Shown here piece by piece: positions 1 to 9,865 of a DNA stretch of 42,164 bases. Numbering within the stretch: the stretch's first letter is position 1; every line of letters starts with the position of its first letter. The DNA comes from Candidatus Avimonoglobus intestinipullorum (GTDB taxonomy: Bacteria > Bacillota > Clostridia > UBA1381), in NCBI GenBank assembly GCA_018714645.1, contig DVND01000189.1, positions 1 to 42,164 on the forward strand. Reading direction: 5' to 3'. A model generated the notes under the pieces. It ran no database searches. It was not told where the DNA came from and was given only the letters and a program-made list of their open reading frames with translations. Made by a program: the position numbers and the translations under genes.

Positions 1-67
1 GTAAAATCCTGGCATACTCTATGTGAGGCGTTCACAAATTATATACAAATTATTAAAAATTTCTTCA

Positions 68-96
68 TTGACAATCCCGCGTCTATATTGTATAAT
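68..96 (+). promoter_or_regulatory. Sigma-A promoter of the ctsR operon
   Basis: A perfect -35 TTGACA (68-73) and a perfect -10 TATAAT (91-96) are separated by 17 bases. Transcription should begin near 103, directly in front of the CtsR operator. The -10 box lies inside the upstream extension of the ctsR reading frame, which argues against any start before 139. Confidence 0.9.
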
Positions 97-104
97 TCAA
101 TTAA

Positions 105-127
105 AGTCAAAGAAAGTCAAAGTCAAG
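105..127 (+). promoter_or_regulatory. CtsR operator overlapping the ctsR ribosome binding site
   Basis: AGTCAAA (105-111), spacer GAA, AGTCAAA (115-121) matches the known CtsR heptad operator exactly. A third, nearly perfect heptad AGTCAAG (121-127) follows and shares one base with the second. It runs into the Shine-Dalgarno AAGGAAG (125-131). The operator covers roughly +3 to +25 of the transcript, so bound CtsR would block transcription initiation (autoregulation). Confidence 0.92.
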
Positions 128-138
128 GAAGTGATTGG

Positions 139-591
139 ATGGGCATCAGCGATCGGATTGAAACCTTTATCATGGAACTGCTGAAGGATGACGCCGGCTG
201 GGTAGACCTGGGGCGGAATGAACTGGCGGAAATCTTTCATTGCGCCCCATCGCAGATCAACTACGTCATTACGACGCGGTTTGGCCCGGAACGGGGCTAT
301 ATCGTCGAATCCAAACGCGGCGGCGGCGGGTATCTGAAAATCCGCCGGATCAAACCGGGGGCATTGCAGGACGCCGCCAACAGCATCGGGGATTCGGTTT
401 CATATAAAAACCTGCAGGCGCTGCTGCATTCCATGCAGCACGCAGGCAACCTGGACGCCGGCGCCGTTAAAATGATAGGAGCGGGGCTGGCGGATAAAAA
501 TATCCCCCTCCCGGCAGCTGAGCGGGATCATCTGCGGGCGGGGATTTTGAAAGCCATGTTATTGGCAGGAACAGAACAGGAGGGATTATAA
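139..591 (+). CDS. ctsR: CtsR, transcriptional repressor of class III stress genes
   Basis: This 150-residue protein is the dimeric winged-helix repressor of the clp genes. It binds AGTCAAA heptads until it is released by heat or by McsB/McsA action. The N-terminal part shows the family core MGISDRIETFIMELL, a helix-turn-helix around CAPSQINYVITTRFG and the glycine-rich wing RGGGGYLKI, which senses heat in Bacillus CtsR. Length matches the family. The start at 139 is chosen because AAGGAAG lies 7 bases upstream and because the -10 box falls inside any longer version. It is the first gene of ctsR-mcsA-mcsB-clpC, and its stop TAA overlaps the mcsA ATG by one base, so translation is probably coupled. 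The operator directly upstream shows self-control. Confidence 0.96.
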   Translation: MGISDRIETFIMELLKDDAGWVDLGRNELAEIFHCAPSQINYVITTRFGPERGYIVESKRGGGGYLKIRRIKPGALQDAANSIGDSVSYKNLQALLHSMQHAGNLDAGAVKMIGAGLADKNIPLPAAERDHLRAGILKAMLLAGTEQEGL

Positions 592-956
592 TGTTTGATT
601 TATTCTCAGATTTTTCAGATTTTTTCAACAATTTTGACGTGTTTCCGGTTTACCAGGACGTCAAGACCTGCCCGCACTGCGGCAGGAGCTACGCAGATTT
701 CCAAAAAACCGGTAAGTTCGGCTGTGCGCAATGCTATGAAACCTTCCGCGCGCCGGTTGCGGCGACGCTGAAGCAAATCCATCAGAACACGACCCATACC
801 GGAAAACTCCCCTCCCGAAGCGCGGAAGGGCTGAAGCAGCAGCGGCGCATGGCGGAGCTGAAGCAGCAGCTGTCAAAAGCGGTTGCGGAAGAGGATTACG
901 AAACAGCCGCAAAGCTCCACAAGGAAATCAAGGCAATAGACGGCGGCAACGCATAA
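591..956 (+). CDS. mcsA: McsA, activator of the McsB arginine kinase (short form)
   Basis: McsA is a zinc-finger protein that activates McsB and links it to CtsR and ClpC. The sequence has one treble-clef-like pair, C27-x2-C30 and C45-x2-C48 (core CPHCGRSYADF and FGCAQCYETF), and a C-terminal UVR motif at about residues 84-119 with the EEDYETAAKLHKEI pattern. At 121 residues it is about 60 shorter than Bacillus McsA. The missing part is the N-terminal CxxC...CxxC finger: the protein starts with a Phe/Asp-rich stretch (MFDLFSDFSDFF) just before the second finger. The one-base TAATG overlap with ctsR supports this start, so the shortness is not a mis-called start. Confidence 0.93.
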   Translation: MFDLFSDFSDFFNNFDVFPVYQDVKTCPHCGRSYADFQKTGKFGCAQCYETFRAPVAATLKQIHQNTTHTGKLPSRSAEGLKQQRRMAELKQQLSKAVAEEDYETAAKLHKEIKAIDGGNA

Positions 957-968
957 CAAGGGGGGATT

Positions 969-2008
969 ATGATGATTTGGTATAAAGAAAAACAGCAGGG
1001 CGCGGACGATATCATGGTCAGCACCCGGATACGGCTGGCGCGGAACCTGGCGAAATACCCCTTCCCCAACGCCATGACCACAGAACAGGCAAAAAAAGCG
1101 GCGCAGGAAATCAGCGCCTCCATTCTCGAAGGCAACTCCACGCTGGCGCAGGAATTCCGGCAACTGGATTTTTCCTCGATGACAGAAGTCGATAAACAGA
1201 CGCTGTACGAACAGCATCTGGCAAGCCCGGAAATGCTGGACCGCAAAGCCGGCTCCCTCCTGCTCAGCAAGGACGAGACCATGAGCATCATGCTGATGGA
1301 GGAAGACCATATCCGCCTGCAGATCATCCTGGGCGGGTTCCAGCTTGATAAGGCTTGGGAATTGGCGGACAAGGTGGACGATGTGATTGAGGAGCATGTG
1401 GAATACGCGTTTGACGATGAATTCGGCTATTTGACCAGCTGCCCCACAAACACCGGCACCGGCCTGCGGGCGTCCGTGATGATGCATCTGCCCGCCCTGA
1501 CGATGACCGACAGTATGGCGCGGATCATCAATTCCGCAGGGCAGTTGGGCATCGCGGTGCGCGGCATGTACGGCGAAGGCTCCAAGGCATACGGGAACCT
1601 CTACCAGATTTCCAACCAGATCACGCTGGGCGCAACAGAGCGGGATATCATCGAAAAACTGAAAAACATTGCCAACCAGATTGCGGATCAGGAACGGCAG
1701 GTGCGCAAGTCCCTGGCGGAGCACAGCGGAGTGAAGCTGGCCGACAGGCTCTGGCGGTCTTACGGGACGCTGAAATACGCCCGTTCCGTTTCCTCCCAGG
1801 AGGCAAAAGCCCTGATATCCGACGTGATTTTAGGCAAAAATATGCAAATAATAGATTCTATCCCGGAATCCATCTGGGAGCTGATGGTCACCACCGAACC
1901 GGCCTTCATCACACAGCGGGCCGGAAAAGCGGTCACGCCGGAGCAGCGCGACCAGCTGCGGGCGGACGCCATCCGAAATTGTTTTACTGCAAAGGAGTGT
2001 GAACAGTT

Positions 2009-2012
<4 letters not shown>
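969..2012 (+). CDS. mcsB: McsB, protein-arginine kinase
   Basis: This is a guanidino phosphotransferase-fold kinase that phosphorylates arginines on CtsR and on misfolded proteins, marking the latter for ClpC-ClpP. Visible hallmarks are STRIRLARN near the N-terminus (phosphate/ATP-binding arginines), the SCPTNTGTG loop with the conserved Cys (about C158), VRGMYGEGS, and the C-terminal RDQLRA (about 327-332). The last fits the RDxxRA phospho-arginine-binding allosteric motif. Length (347) is slightly below Bacillus McsB (363). Two adjacent ATGs exist at 969 and 972; AAGGGGGG at 958-965 suits the second better. The ATGA overlap with clpC (2009-2012) implies translational coupling. Confidence 0.96.
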
Positions 2013-4448
<2,436 letters not shown>

Positions 4449-4450
<2 letters not shown>

Positions 4451-4476
4451 AAAAGAACCCTGCGGGGTTCTTTTTT
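4449..4476 (+). terminator. Intrinsic terminator after clpC
   Basis: AAGAACCC and GGGTTCTT form a stem around a TGCG loop, followed by a run of T (4471-4476). It begins at the clpC stop codon and ends the CtsR operon. Confidence 0.88.
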
Positions 4477-4481
4477 ATTGC

Positions 4482-4510
4482 TTGACTTCTCCCGGTATAT
4501 GCATTAAAAT
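4482..4510 (+). promoter_or_regulatory. Promoter of the nucleotidyltransferase gene
   Basis: TTGACT (4482-4487), 17-base spacer, TAAAAT (4505-4510), placed just after the clpC terminator and 33 bases before the next start codon. Confidence 0.7.
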
Positions 4511-4542
4511 ACCCTTATAAGAATACTATATGGAGGTTCAAT

Positions 4543-5277
4543 ATGGATTGTATTTTACTGGCGGCGGGCTATGCGACACGGCTGTACCCCTTGACGGAGC
4601 ACACGCCGAAAGCCCTGCTGAAGCTTGGCAGCAAAACAATTTTAGACCGGGTCATGGACAAGCTTGAGGAGATCGAACAACTCAACAATGTCTACGTTGT
4701 GACAAACCACCGCTTCGCGGCGCTGTTTACAGACTGGGCAAAGGCCTACGGCGGCAAAAAGCCCGTCAAAGTCCTGGACGATGGGACTACTAACAACGAT
4801 AACCGCCTGGGCGCCATCGGCGACATGCAGTATGTCATCGACCGGGAACATTTGGAAGACGAGCTGTTTATCCTCGCCAGCGACAATATTTTCCACTTTT
4901 CCCTGTTGGGCATGGTGGATATGTACTATGAGAAAGGCTGCGATTTGATTTCCGCCCACTATGTGGCCGAAAAAACGACGCTGCAAAAGCTGGGGGTCGT
5001 GGAACTGGACGCGCACAACAAGGTGCTGGGCTTTGAGGAAAAGCCGCAGGAGCCGAAATCCCATTACGGCGTCCCGCCGTTCTATTTCTACCGCAAGAGC
5101 ACCGTCCCACTCATAAAAAAATATCTGGAGGAGGGCAACAACCCCGACGCGCCAGGGCATTTTATCCCCTGGCTCATCACCCAGACCGACGTGTACGCCT
5201 ACACCTTCGATGAATTGATCATTGACATCGGCACGCCGGAAAGCTATTATGAAGCGCAGGAATTATTTCAGGATTAA
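4543..5277 (+). CDS. Sugar-phosphate nucleotidyltransferase family protein
   Basis: This 244-residue GT-A-fold NTP transferase would join an NTP to a phosphorylated sugar or alcohol, releasing pyrophosphate. The nucleotide-binding signature is at the very N-terminus (LAAGYATRLYPLT, then PKALLKL). A metal-binding acidic site is likely in FILASDNIF near residue 110, and the C-terminal IDIGTPESYYEA is typical of single-domain enzymes. Length suits glucose-1-phosphate thymidylyltransferase-like or LicC-like cytidylyltransferases; the substrate cannot be decided here. GGAGG precedes the ATG. It has its own promoter and terminator, with no sugar-pathway genes beside it, so it is probably monocistronic. 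Confidence 0.85.
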   Translation: MDCILLAAGYATRLYPLTEHTPKALLKLGSKTILDRVMDKLEEIEQLNNVYVVTNHRFAALFTDWAKAYGGKKPVKVLDDGTTNNDNRLGAIGDMQYVIDREHLEDELFILASDNIFHFSLLGMVDMYYEKGCDLISAHYVAEKTTLQKLGVVELDAHNKVLGFEEKPQEPKSHYGVPPFYFYRKSTVPLIKKYLEEGNNPDAPGHFIPWLITQTDVYAYTFDELIIDIGTPESYYEAQELFQD

Positions 5278-5291
5278 TATGGCATACTAAG

Positions 5292-5320
5292 AAAAAAACC
5301 GCAGTTTTGCGGTTTTCTTT
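5292..5320 (+). terminator. Terminator between the nucleotidyltransferase and the CmpB-like gene
   Basis: AAAACCGCA (5295-5303), loop GTTT, TGCGGTTTT (5308-5316), then a T-rich tail CTTTCTT. The tail runs straight into the Shine-Dalgarno AGGAGG of the next gene, so incomplete termination could let the upstream promoter serve that gene too. Confidence 0.7.
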
Positions 5321-5333
5321 CTTAGGAGGTCCT

Positions 5334-5891
5334 ATGGATTATATTCTGTATTTTTTCATCTATTCCGTGCTGGGATGGGTGCTGGAAACGGGCTTTGCCT
5401 TTGTGACGGAACGGCGGTTTGTGGTGCGGCGGAATTTGCTGAAAAGCCCTATGTGCCCTGTCTACGGGCTTGGGGCGGTATTTTTGATCCTGACGCTCAA
5501 ACCCGTTTCGGATTCCCCGCTGCTCCTGTTCTGCGGCGGATTCCTGGTGGCGAGTTGCGTGGAATTCATCTACGCCATGTTCTGGGAACGGTTTTACAAC
5601 GTGCGCTTTTGGGATTACCGCGCCATGTCCGCCAATCTGGGCGGCAAAGTCTGCGCGTGGTTCTCCCTGTGCTGGGGCGTGATCACCATTTTGTTCATCC
5701 GGTTCCTGGAGCCGGCCATATCAGGCGCGGTCAGCGCGCTGCCGGCCTATCAGAAGCTGCTGTTCGGGAGCTTTTTCTGCATTTATTTCCTGGTGGACCT
5801 GTCCAAAACGGCAAAAGCCTACAAAGCCTACGGCCGCTATGAAACCGATGAATTGGAGCAGATTTTTACGTATATAAAACGGTACAATTAA
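5334..5891 (+). CDS. CmpB-family (PF06541-like) membrane protein, putative ABC transporter permease
   Basis: This 185-residue integral membrane protein has about five hydrophobic segments. It shows the pattern I associate with the family annotated as putative ABC-transporter type IV / CmpB: FIYSVLGWVLETG at the N-terminus, CPVYGLGAVF, then EFIYAMFWERF and FWDYRAMSANLGGKVC. No ATPase partner is adjacent and the real function of the family is unproven. The start at 5334 is chosen because AGGAGG (5325-5330) sits 3 bases before it; the longer version from 5307 would be translated through the terminator hairpin. Confidence 0.82.
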   Translation: MDYILYFFIYSVLGWVLETGFAFVTERRFVVRRNLLKSPMCPVYGLGAVFLILTLKPVSDSPLLLFCGGFLVASCVEFIYAMFWERFYNVRFWDYRAMSANLGGKVCAWFSLCWGVITILFIRFLEPAISGAVSALPAYQKLLFGSFFCIYFLVDLSKTAKAYKAYGRYETDELEQIFTYIKRYN

Positions 5892-5934
5892 GGCAATGTT
5901 AAAAAAATGTTAACAGTCTATTTTTAAATTTTTA

Positions 5935-5963
5935 TTGATTTTTTACGCAATAAATGATATAGT
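5935..5963 (+). promoter_or_regulatory. Promoter of the repeat-protein/hemolysin III operon
   Basis: TTGATT (5935-5940), 17-base spacer, TATAGT (5958-5963), in an AT-rich intergenic stretch. Confidence 0.75.
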
Positions 5964-6007
5964 TAGAGGGATATTAAAATTTAATGGTGAAAGGGGCAGG
6001 CTTACAA

Positions 6008-6700
6008 ATGAGCAGCAACAATTATAAAAAGAAAAAGGTGCGGACGCGGTCTGACAATATTTTAAATGTGATTATCGCAGTGGTAATCCTCGCATTTTTG
6101 GTTTTGGCAGGCTTCGCGGTGGCGCCTTCCATACAGAACATGATTGCCAACTACGAAGCATCCAAACCGCAAGAGGTTGAAACCGTCGAAAAATTTGCCG
6201 AGAGCCAAGGTAAAACTGCGGATGAATTCCTGGCGGAATACGGCTTGACAGATAACGAAAACGTGAACAAAGACACGGCGATTGACGGCATACAGTTCTA
6301 TATGACGCTGGAAAACATGGCAAAATACCAGAACACCAGCGTTGAGGAGTTAAAGGCACACTATGGCCTGGATGATACCACCGCCAATGACACCACCTAT
6401 TCCGATGCAATGGCGAACATGAACGCCGGCCCGGTTGTGGAAGATATGTACGGCACAGATTTTGAAACCTTCCGGACGCAAATGGGGCTGCCGGACGTTC
6501 TGACGGAGACTTCCAAGTGGAGCGAAGTGACCGCTGCGGCACAGGCGATGCAGGAAGCGGCGAATTTGGCGGCTTCTGAGGAACCGGCGGCAGAGGAAGG
6601 CGCTGACAGCACGGCGACGGAAGCGCCCGCCGATGCTGCCGATGCCGTTGACGCTTCTGATGCGCCCGAGGCTTCACAGGCTCCGGAGGAGGGTGAATAA
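6008..6700 (+). CDS. Membrane-anchored protein with three EFL/GL-type helical repeats
   Basis: I do not recognise a named family. The 230-residue protein has a basic N-terminus (KKKKVRTR), one transmembrane helix (about 18-41), then three related repeats at about 59-99, 101-138 and 144-180. The repeat pattern is a short helix, a second helix ending in Leu (TADEFLAEYGL, SVEELKAHYGL, DFETFRTQMGL), an acidic turn, then DT or a similar pair. The last 45 residues are Ala/Glu/Asp/Pro/Ser-rich and acidic. By the positive-inside rule the repeats should face outside. The same layout recurs in the protein at 7376-8347, on the far side of the hemolysin III gene, so the three probably act together. Start 6008 is preferred over 5984 because GGGGCAGG lies before it. 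Confidence 0.8.
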   Translation: MSSNNYKKKKVRTRSDNILNVIIAVVILAFLVLAGFAVAPSIQNMIANYEASKPQEVETVEKFAESQGKTADEFLAEYGLTDNENVNKDTAIDGIQFYMTLENMAKYQNTSVEELKAHYGLDDTTANDTTYSDAMANMNAGPVVEDMYGTDFETFRTQMGLPDVLTETSKWSEVTAAAQAMQEAANLAASEEPAAEEGADSTATEAPADAADAVDASDAPEASQAPEEGE

Positions 6701-6705
6701 ACGCG

Positions 6706-7353
6706 ATGCGCGAACAAAAAAGCGCCTTATATACGGTGGGAGAAGAGATTTTCAATTCGGTTTCACACGGCGTTGGAGCGCTTTTGAGCGTAGCGGCATT
6801 GACCTTGCTGATTGTCTTTGCGGTTTTCCGGAGTGATGGGTACGGCCTGGCGTCTGCAATTGTGTTTGGGGTATCATTGACACTGCTGTATTCCATGTCG
6901 ACGGTTTACCACATCATTCAAAATGAAACGGCAAAAAAAGTTTTAAGGGTTTTCGACCATTGTTCCATCTTTATCCTGATTGCGGGGACATATACCCCCT
7001 ATCTGCTGATGTGTATGCGCAATGCGCTGGGATGGACGATGTTCGGCCTGATCTGGGGTGTCACAGTCCTGGGGATCGTCCTCAACGCCGTCAACTTGGA
7101 ACGGTTCCGGAGGTTTTCCCTGGTCTGCTATATCTGCATGGGGTGGGCGATTGTCTTTACAATCAAGCCCATCATCCAAAATATTGCGCTCCCCGGCGTG
7201 GTTCTTTTAATCACGGGCGGGGTTGTGTATACCATTGGTGTTATATTTTATGTATTGAAGAGGTACCGCTACATGCATTCCATCTGGCACCTGTTTGTGC
7301 TGGGAGGCAGCGTGTGCCACTATTTATCGGTGCTTCTTTATGTACTGAAATAA
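6706..7353 (+). CDS. Hemolysin III / PAQR-family membrane protein
   Basis: This 215-residue, seven-helix membrane protein belongs to the HlyIII (YqfA/PAQR-related) family, whose members carry a conserved metal site and are proposed membrane hydrolases. Visible landmarks are EIFNSVSHGVGA at the N-terminus, the STVYHIIQ histidine in helix 2, CSIFILIAGTYTPYLL in helix 3 and the last-helix histidines in HSIWHLFVLGG and SVCHYLSV. These give the expected Ser/His set. The start follows the upstream stop by only 5 bases and its Shine-Dalgarno GGAGGAGGG lies inside the preceding gene, so translation is coupled. It sits between two paralogous repeat proteins. Cytolytic activity should not be assumed from the family name. 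Confidence 0.9.
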   Translation: MREQKSALYTVGEEIFNSVSHGVGALLSVAALTLLIVFAVFRSDGYGLASAIVFGVSLTLLYSMSTVYHIIQNETAKKVLRVFDHCSIFILIAGTYTPYLLMCMRNALGWTMFGLIWGVTVLGIVLNAVNLERFRRFSLVCYICMGWAIVFTIKPIIQNIALPGVVLLITGGVVYTIGVIFYVLKRYRYMHSIWHLFVLGGSVCHYLSVLLYVLK

Positions 7354-7375
7354 AAAAATAAAAGGAGTATATGTC

Positions 7376-8347
7376 ATGAGTGAAAACAATGTACCAAATA
7401 TGGATGGAAATGAGGAACTGAACAACGAAGCGCAGAACAACGAGGAATTGAATGCGGCCCATACTGCGGGTGAATCTGAGGAATTGGATCAAACAGCGGA
7501 AAACGCCGCGGAAGAAACCGGGGAAGCCGGCTTTGAAAGCGATGCTGCCGGTTTTGATTCCGAAGCAATTGATTTTGACGCTGCAGCGCCGGAAGACGCC
7601 GCTTTTGCCGCACCGGAAGCAGAAATCGCCGCGGCGCCGGCTGTTGTTAAGAAAACAAACCCTGTTTTTCTGATTATTGCAATCATATTGGCTGTGCTTT
7701 TGGTGGTTTCTATTTTGACCAATGGGTTCCGCACCCTGTTCCCCAACAAATACAACGAAATGGGTTATCCTGCCGACGACCTGACCGTCCAGCAGGTTGC
7801 GGATTCCTGCGGCATGACCTTGCAAGAGTTCCTGGCCGCCTGTAAGCTGCCGGCAGATATGCCGGGGAGCACGCGGCAATCCGCGGCAATCTATGCACTG
7901 CCGACCAGCGTCTTTGCAAGCATGAGCAACCTGACGTTCGATCAGGTCAAGGAAATGCTGGAGCTGCCGGATACGGTGACAGGGGATACGATGTGGAACG
8001 ACGCACAGGGCGAGGCTTCCCTGAACGCCTATGTGGGCGAAGAGGAAGCATTGGCACAATTTAAGGAGAACTATAATCTGGGCGACGACGTTACGGGCCA
8101 AACAACCTGGAAGGAAGTACGGGATGCCGTTTACCAGCAGGATATGATGGACCAGGCTACCTCCCAGTGGCAGCAAATCATGGCTGTCATCGAGGAGACG
8201 GAGCAGGCGGAGGCTTCACCTGAACCAACGGCTTCGGCGGATGCATCCGCTTCGCCGGAAGCTTCTCCGGAAGCCACGGAAGCGGCTGATGACGCAGCGG
8301 CAGAAACTGCTGCGGAGGACGCCCCCACGGAAACACCGGCTGAATAA
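7376..8347 (+). CDS. Membrane-anchored paralogue of the 6008-6700 repeat protein
   Basis: The 323-residue protein has a long acidic Glu/Asn/Ala-rich N-terminal region (1-90), one transmembrane helix (about 96-115), and three repeats at about 136-178, 179-215 and 222-255. It ends in an Ala/Glu/Pro/Ser-rich acidic tail (about 275-323). Repeat signatures are MTLQEFLAACKLP, TFDQVKEMLELPDTVTGDT and ALAQFKENYNLGDDVTGQT. They line up with those of the protein two genes upstream, including the DTxW/TTW pair (DTMWNDA, TTWKEV; compare KWSEV). AAAGGAG precedes the ATG. It is the last gene before a strong terminator. Function unknown; an assembly, cell-envelope or regulatory partner for the hemolysin III protein is an inference. 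Confidence 0.8.
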   Translation: MSENNVPNMDGNEELNNEAQNNEELNAAHTAGESEELDQTAENAAEETGEAGFESDAAGFDSEAIDFDAAAPEDAAFAAPEAEIAAAPAVVKKTNPVFLIIAIILAVLLVVSILTNGFRTLFPNKYNEMGYPADDLTVQQVADSCGMTLQEFLAACKLPADMPGSTRQSAAIYALPTSVFASMSNLTFDQVKEMLELPDTVTGDTMWNDAQGEASLNAYVGEEEALAQFKENYNLGDDVTGQTTWKEVRDAVYQQDMMDQATSQWQQIMAVIEETEQAEASPEPTASADASASPEASPEATEAADDAAAETAAEDAPTETPAE

Positions 8348-8353
8348 TACGCA

Positions 8354-8382
8354 GAACTGCTCCAACGGAGCAGTTCTTTTTT
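8354..8382 (+). terminator. Terminator of the repeat-protein/hemolysin III operon
   Basis: Perfect 10-bp stem GAACTGCTCC (8354-8363) / GGAGCAGTTC (8367-8376) with an AAC loop, followed by six T. Confidence 0.95.
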
Positions 8383-8402
8383 GCCTTACAAGCGGATTTT
8401 GG

Positions 8403-8431
8403 TTGCATATCCGGCATCCTTGTGATACAAT
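8403..8431 (+). promoter_or_regulatory. Promoter of hisH-hisF
   Basis: TTGCAT (8403-8408), 17-base spacer, TACAAT (8426-8431) with an extended -10 TG at 8423-8424. The spacing to the hisH ATG is short (18 bases after the -10), so the leader is minimal and there is no room for an attenuator or T-box. Confidence 0.72.
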
Positions 8432-8449
8432 AGACAACAGGTGATACAA

Positions 8450-9055
8450 ATGATCGCAATAATTGACTACGGCGCGGGAAACCTGCACAGCGTACAGAAT
8501 GCGCTGTCCTTTCTCGGCGCTGAATCCATAATTACAGGCAATAAAGAACAAATATTAAACGCGGATAAAATGATCCTGCCGGGCGTGGGCGCGTTTGGGG
8601 ACGCGATGGCCTGCCTGCGGGAAGCAAAGCTGGATACGGTGGCAGCGGAGGCCGAAGCGCTGGATATCCCCCTGCTGGGCATTTGCCTGGGGCTGCAGCT
8701 GTTATTTGAGGGGAGCGCGGAATCCCCCGGCGTGCGCGGCCTGGGGCTGTTTAAAGGCGCATGCCGCAGGATCCCCCAAAGAGAACATCTGAAGATCCCC
8801 CATATCGGCTGGAACAGCCTGGAAATCACAAAGGAATCGAAGCTCCTGCACGGCCTGGGCGATGCGCCGTACGTGTATTTTGTGCATTCGTATTACGTCG
8901 TACCTGAAAACCCAGACGAGCTGTCCGCCTATACTGCATACGGGACACGGCTCGGCGTAGCGGCGGAACGGGGCAGCATCTTTGCCACCCAGTTCCACCC
9001 CGAAAAAAGCGGGAAAACAGGGCTGCAAATTTTGAAAAACTTTATAGAACTATAA
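8450..9055 (+). CDS. hisH: HisH, glutaminase subunit of imidazole glycerol phosphate synthase
   Basis: This class I glutamine amidotransferase hydrolyses glutamine and channels ammonia to HisF in the fifth step of histidine synthesis. The 201-residue protein has the nucleophile elbow GICLGLQLLF with C79 and the catalytic His183/Glu185 in QFHPEKSG. IAIIDYGAGN begins the protein. The ATG at 8450 is preferred over the in-frame GTG at 8441 because AGGTG overlaps that GTG and stands 6 bases before the ATG. hisF follows after 17 bases. No hisA, hisI or other his genes are present around the pair, which is unusual for a histidine operon. Confidence 0.96.
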   Translation: MIAIIDYGAGNLHSVQNALSFLGAESIITGNKEQILNADKMILPGVGAFGDAMACLREAKLDTVAAEAEALDIPLLGICLGLQLLFEGSAESPGVRGLGLFKGACRRIPQREHLKIPHIGWNSLEITKESKLLHGLGDAPYVYFVHSYYVVPENPDELSAYTAYGTRLGVAAERGSIFATQFHPEKSGKTGLQILKNFIEL

Positions 9056-9072
9056 AACTGGGGGAATCATCT

Positions 9073-9831
9073 ATGTATGCAAAACGCATCATTCCATGCC
9101 TGGACGTAAAGGACGGACGCGTGGTGAAGGGCGTCAATTTTGTGAATTTAGTCGACGCGGGAGACCCTGTGGCCTGTGCAAAGGCCTATGACAGCGCCGG
9201 CGCGGATGAATTAGTGTTTTTGGATATCACAGCCTCCTCTGACGGGCGCGACACCGTGGTGGACATGGTGCGGCAGGTGGCAAAGGAGGTGTTCATCCCC
9301 TTTACGGTAGGCGGCGGCATCCGCACCGTGGAGGATTTCCGGACATTGTTAAACGCCGGCGCGGACAAGGTGGCGGTCAATTCCGCTGCCGTCCGGCGGC
9401 CGGAACTGATCCGTGAAGCGGCGGAGAAGTTCGGAAGCCAATGCGTGGTTTGCGCCATCGACGCAAAACGAAAAGATGCCGGCGGCTGGGAAGTGTATCT
9501 CAACGGCGGCCGTATCAACACAGGGATAGACGCGGTTTCCTGGGCGGCACAGGCGGAACAGCTGGGCGCGGGCGAGATTTTGCTCACCAGCATGGACTGC
9601 GACGGCACCAAGGCCGGCTATGATCTGGAACTCACCAAAACCGTATCCCAATCCGTGCAGATCCCCGTTATCGCCTCCGGCGGCGCCGGGCGCATGGAGC
9701 ATTTCCTGGATGCCTTCACAGAGGGCGCGGCAGATGCAGTGCTGGCTGCAAGCCTGTTCCATTTCAAGGAAATTGAGATTATTGATTTAAAGCGCTACTT
9801 AAAGGAACATGGAATCAGTGTGCGGATATAA
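9073..9831 (+). CDS. hisF: HisF, cyclase subunit of imidazole glycerol phosphate synthase
   Basis: This TIM-barrel cyclase converts PRFAR and the ammonia from HisH into imidazole glycerol phosphate and AICAR. The two catalytic aspartates are present: D11 (IIPCLDVKDGR) and D130 (VCAIDAKRKD). Phosphate-binding loops are visible in FTVGGGIR, VNSAAV and IASGGAG. At 252 residues it has normal family length and no breaks. GGGGG stands upstream of the ATG. It forms a functional pair with hisH. Confidence 0.97.
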   Translation: MYAKRIIPCLDVKDGRVVKGVNFVNLVDAGDPVACAKAYDSAGADELVFLDITASSDGRDTVVDMVRQVAKEVFIPFTVGGGIRTVEDFRTLLNAGADKVAVNSAAVRRPELIREAAEKFGSQCVVCAIDAKRKDAGGWEVYLNGGRINTGIDAVSWAAQAEQLGAGEILLTSMDCDGTKAGYDLELTKTVSQSVQIPVIASGGAGRMEHFLDAFTEGAADAVLAASLFHFKEIEIIDLKRYLKEHGISVRI

Positions 9832-9865
9832 AAAAACATACAGTGTTATGATTGGAGGAATTACC

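Noticed and set aside
88..138. Longer ctsR reading frame starting at 88
   Set aside because: It would begin inside the -10 box and run through the operator, before the inferred transcription start; 139 has a ribosome site.
6706..7353. A true haemolysin or virulence factor
   Set aside because: The family name is historical; the sequence shows only a PAQR-like seven-helix membrane protein.
8450..9831. PseA/WbpG-type hisHF cassette for surface-sugar amidation
   Set aside because: No WbpG-like amidotransferase or sugar genes adjoin it, and catalytic residues are those of standard histidine synthesis.
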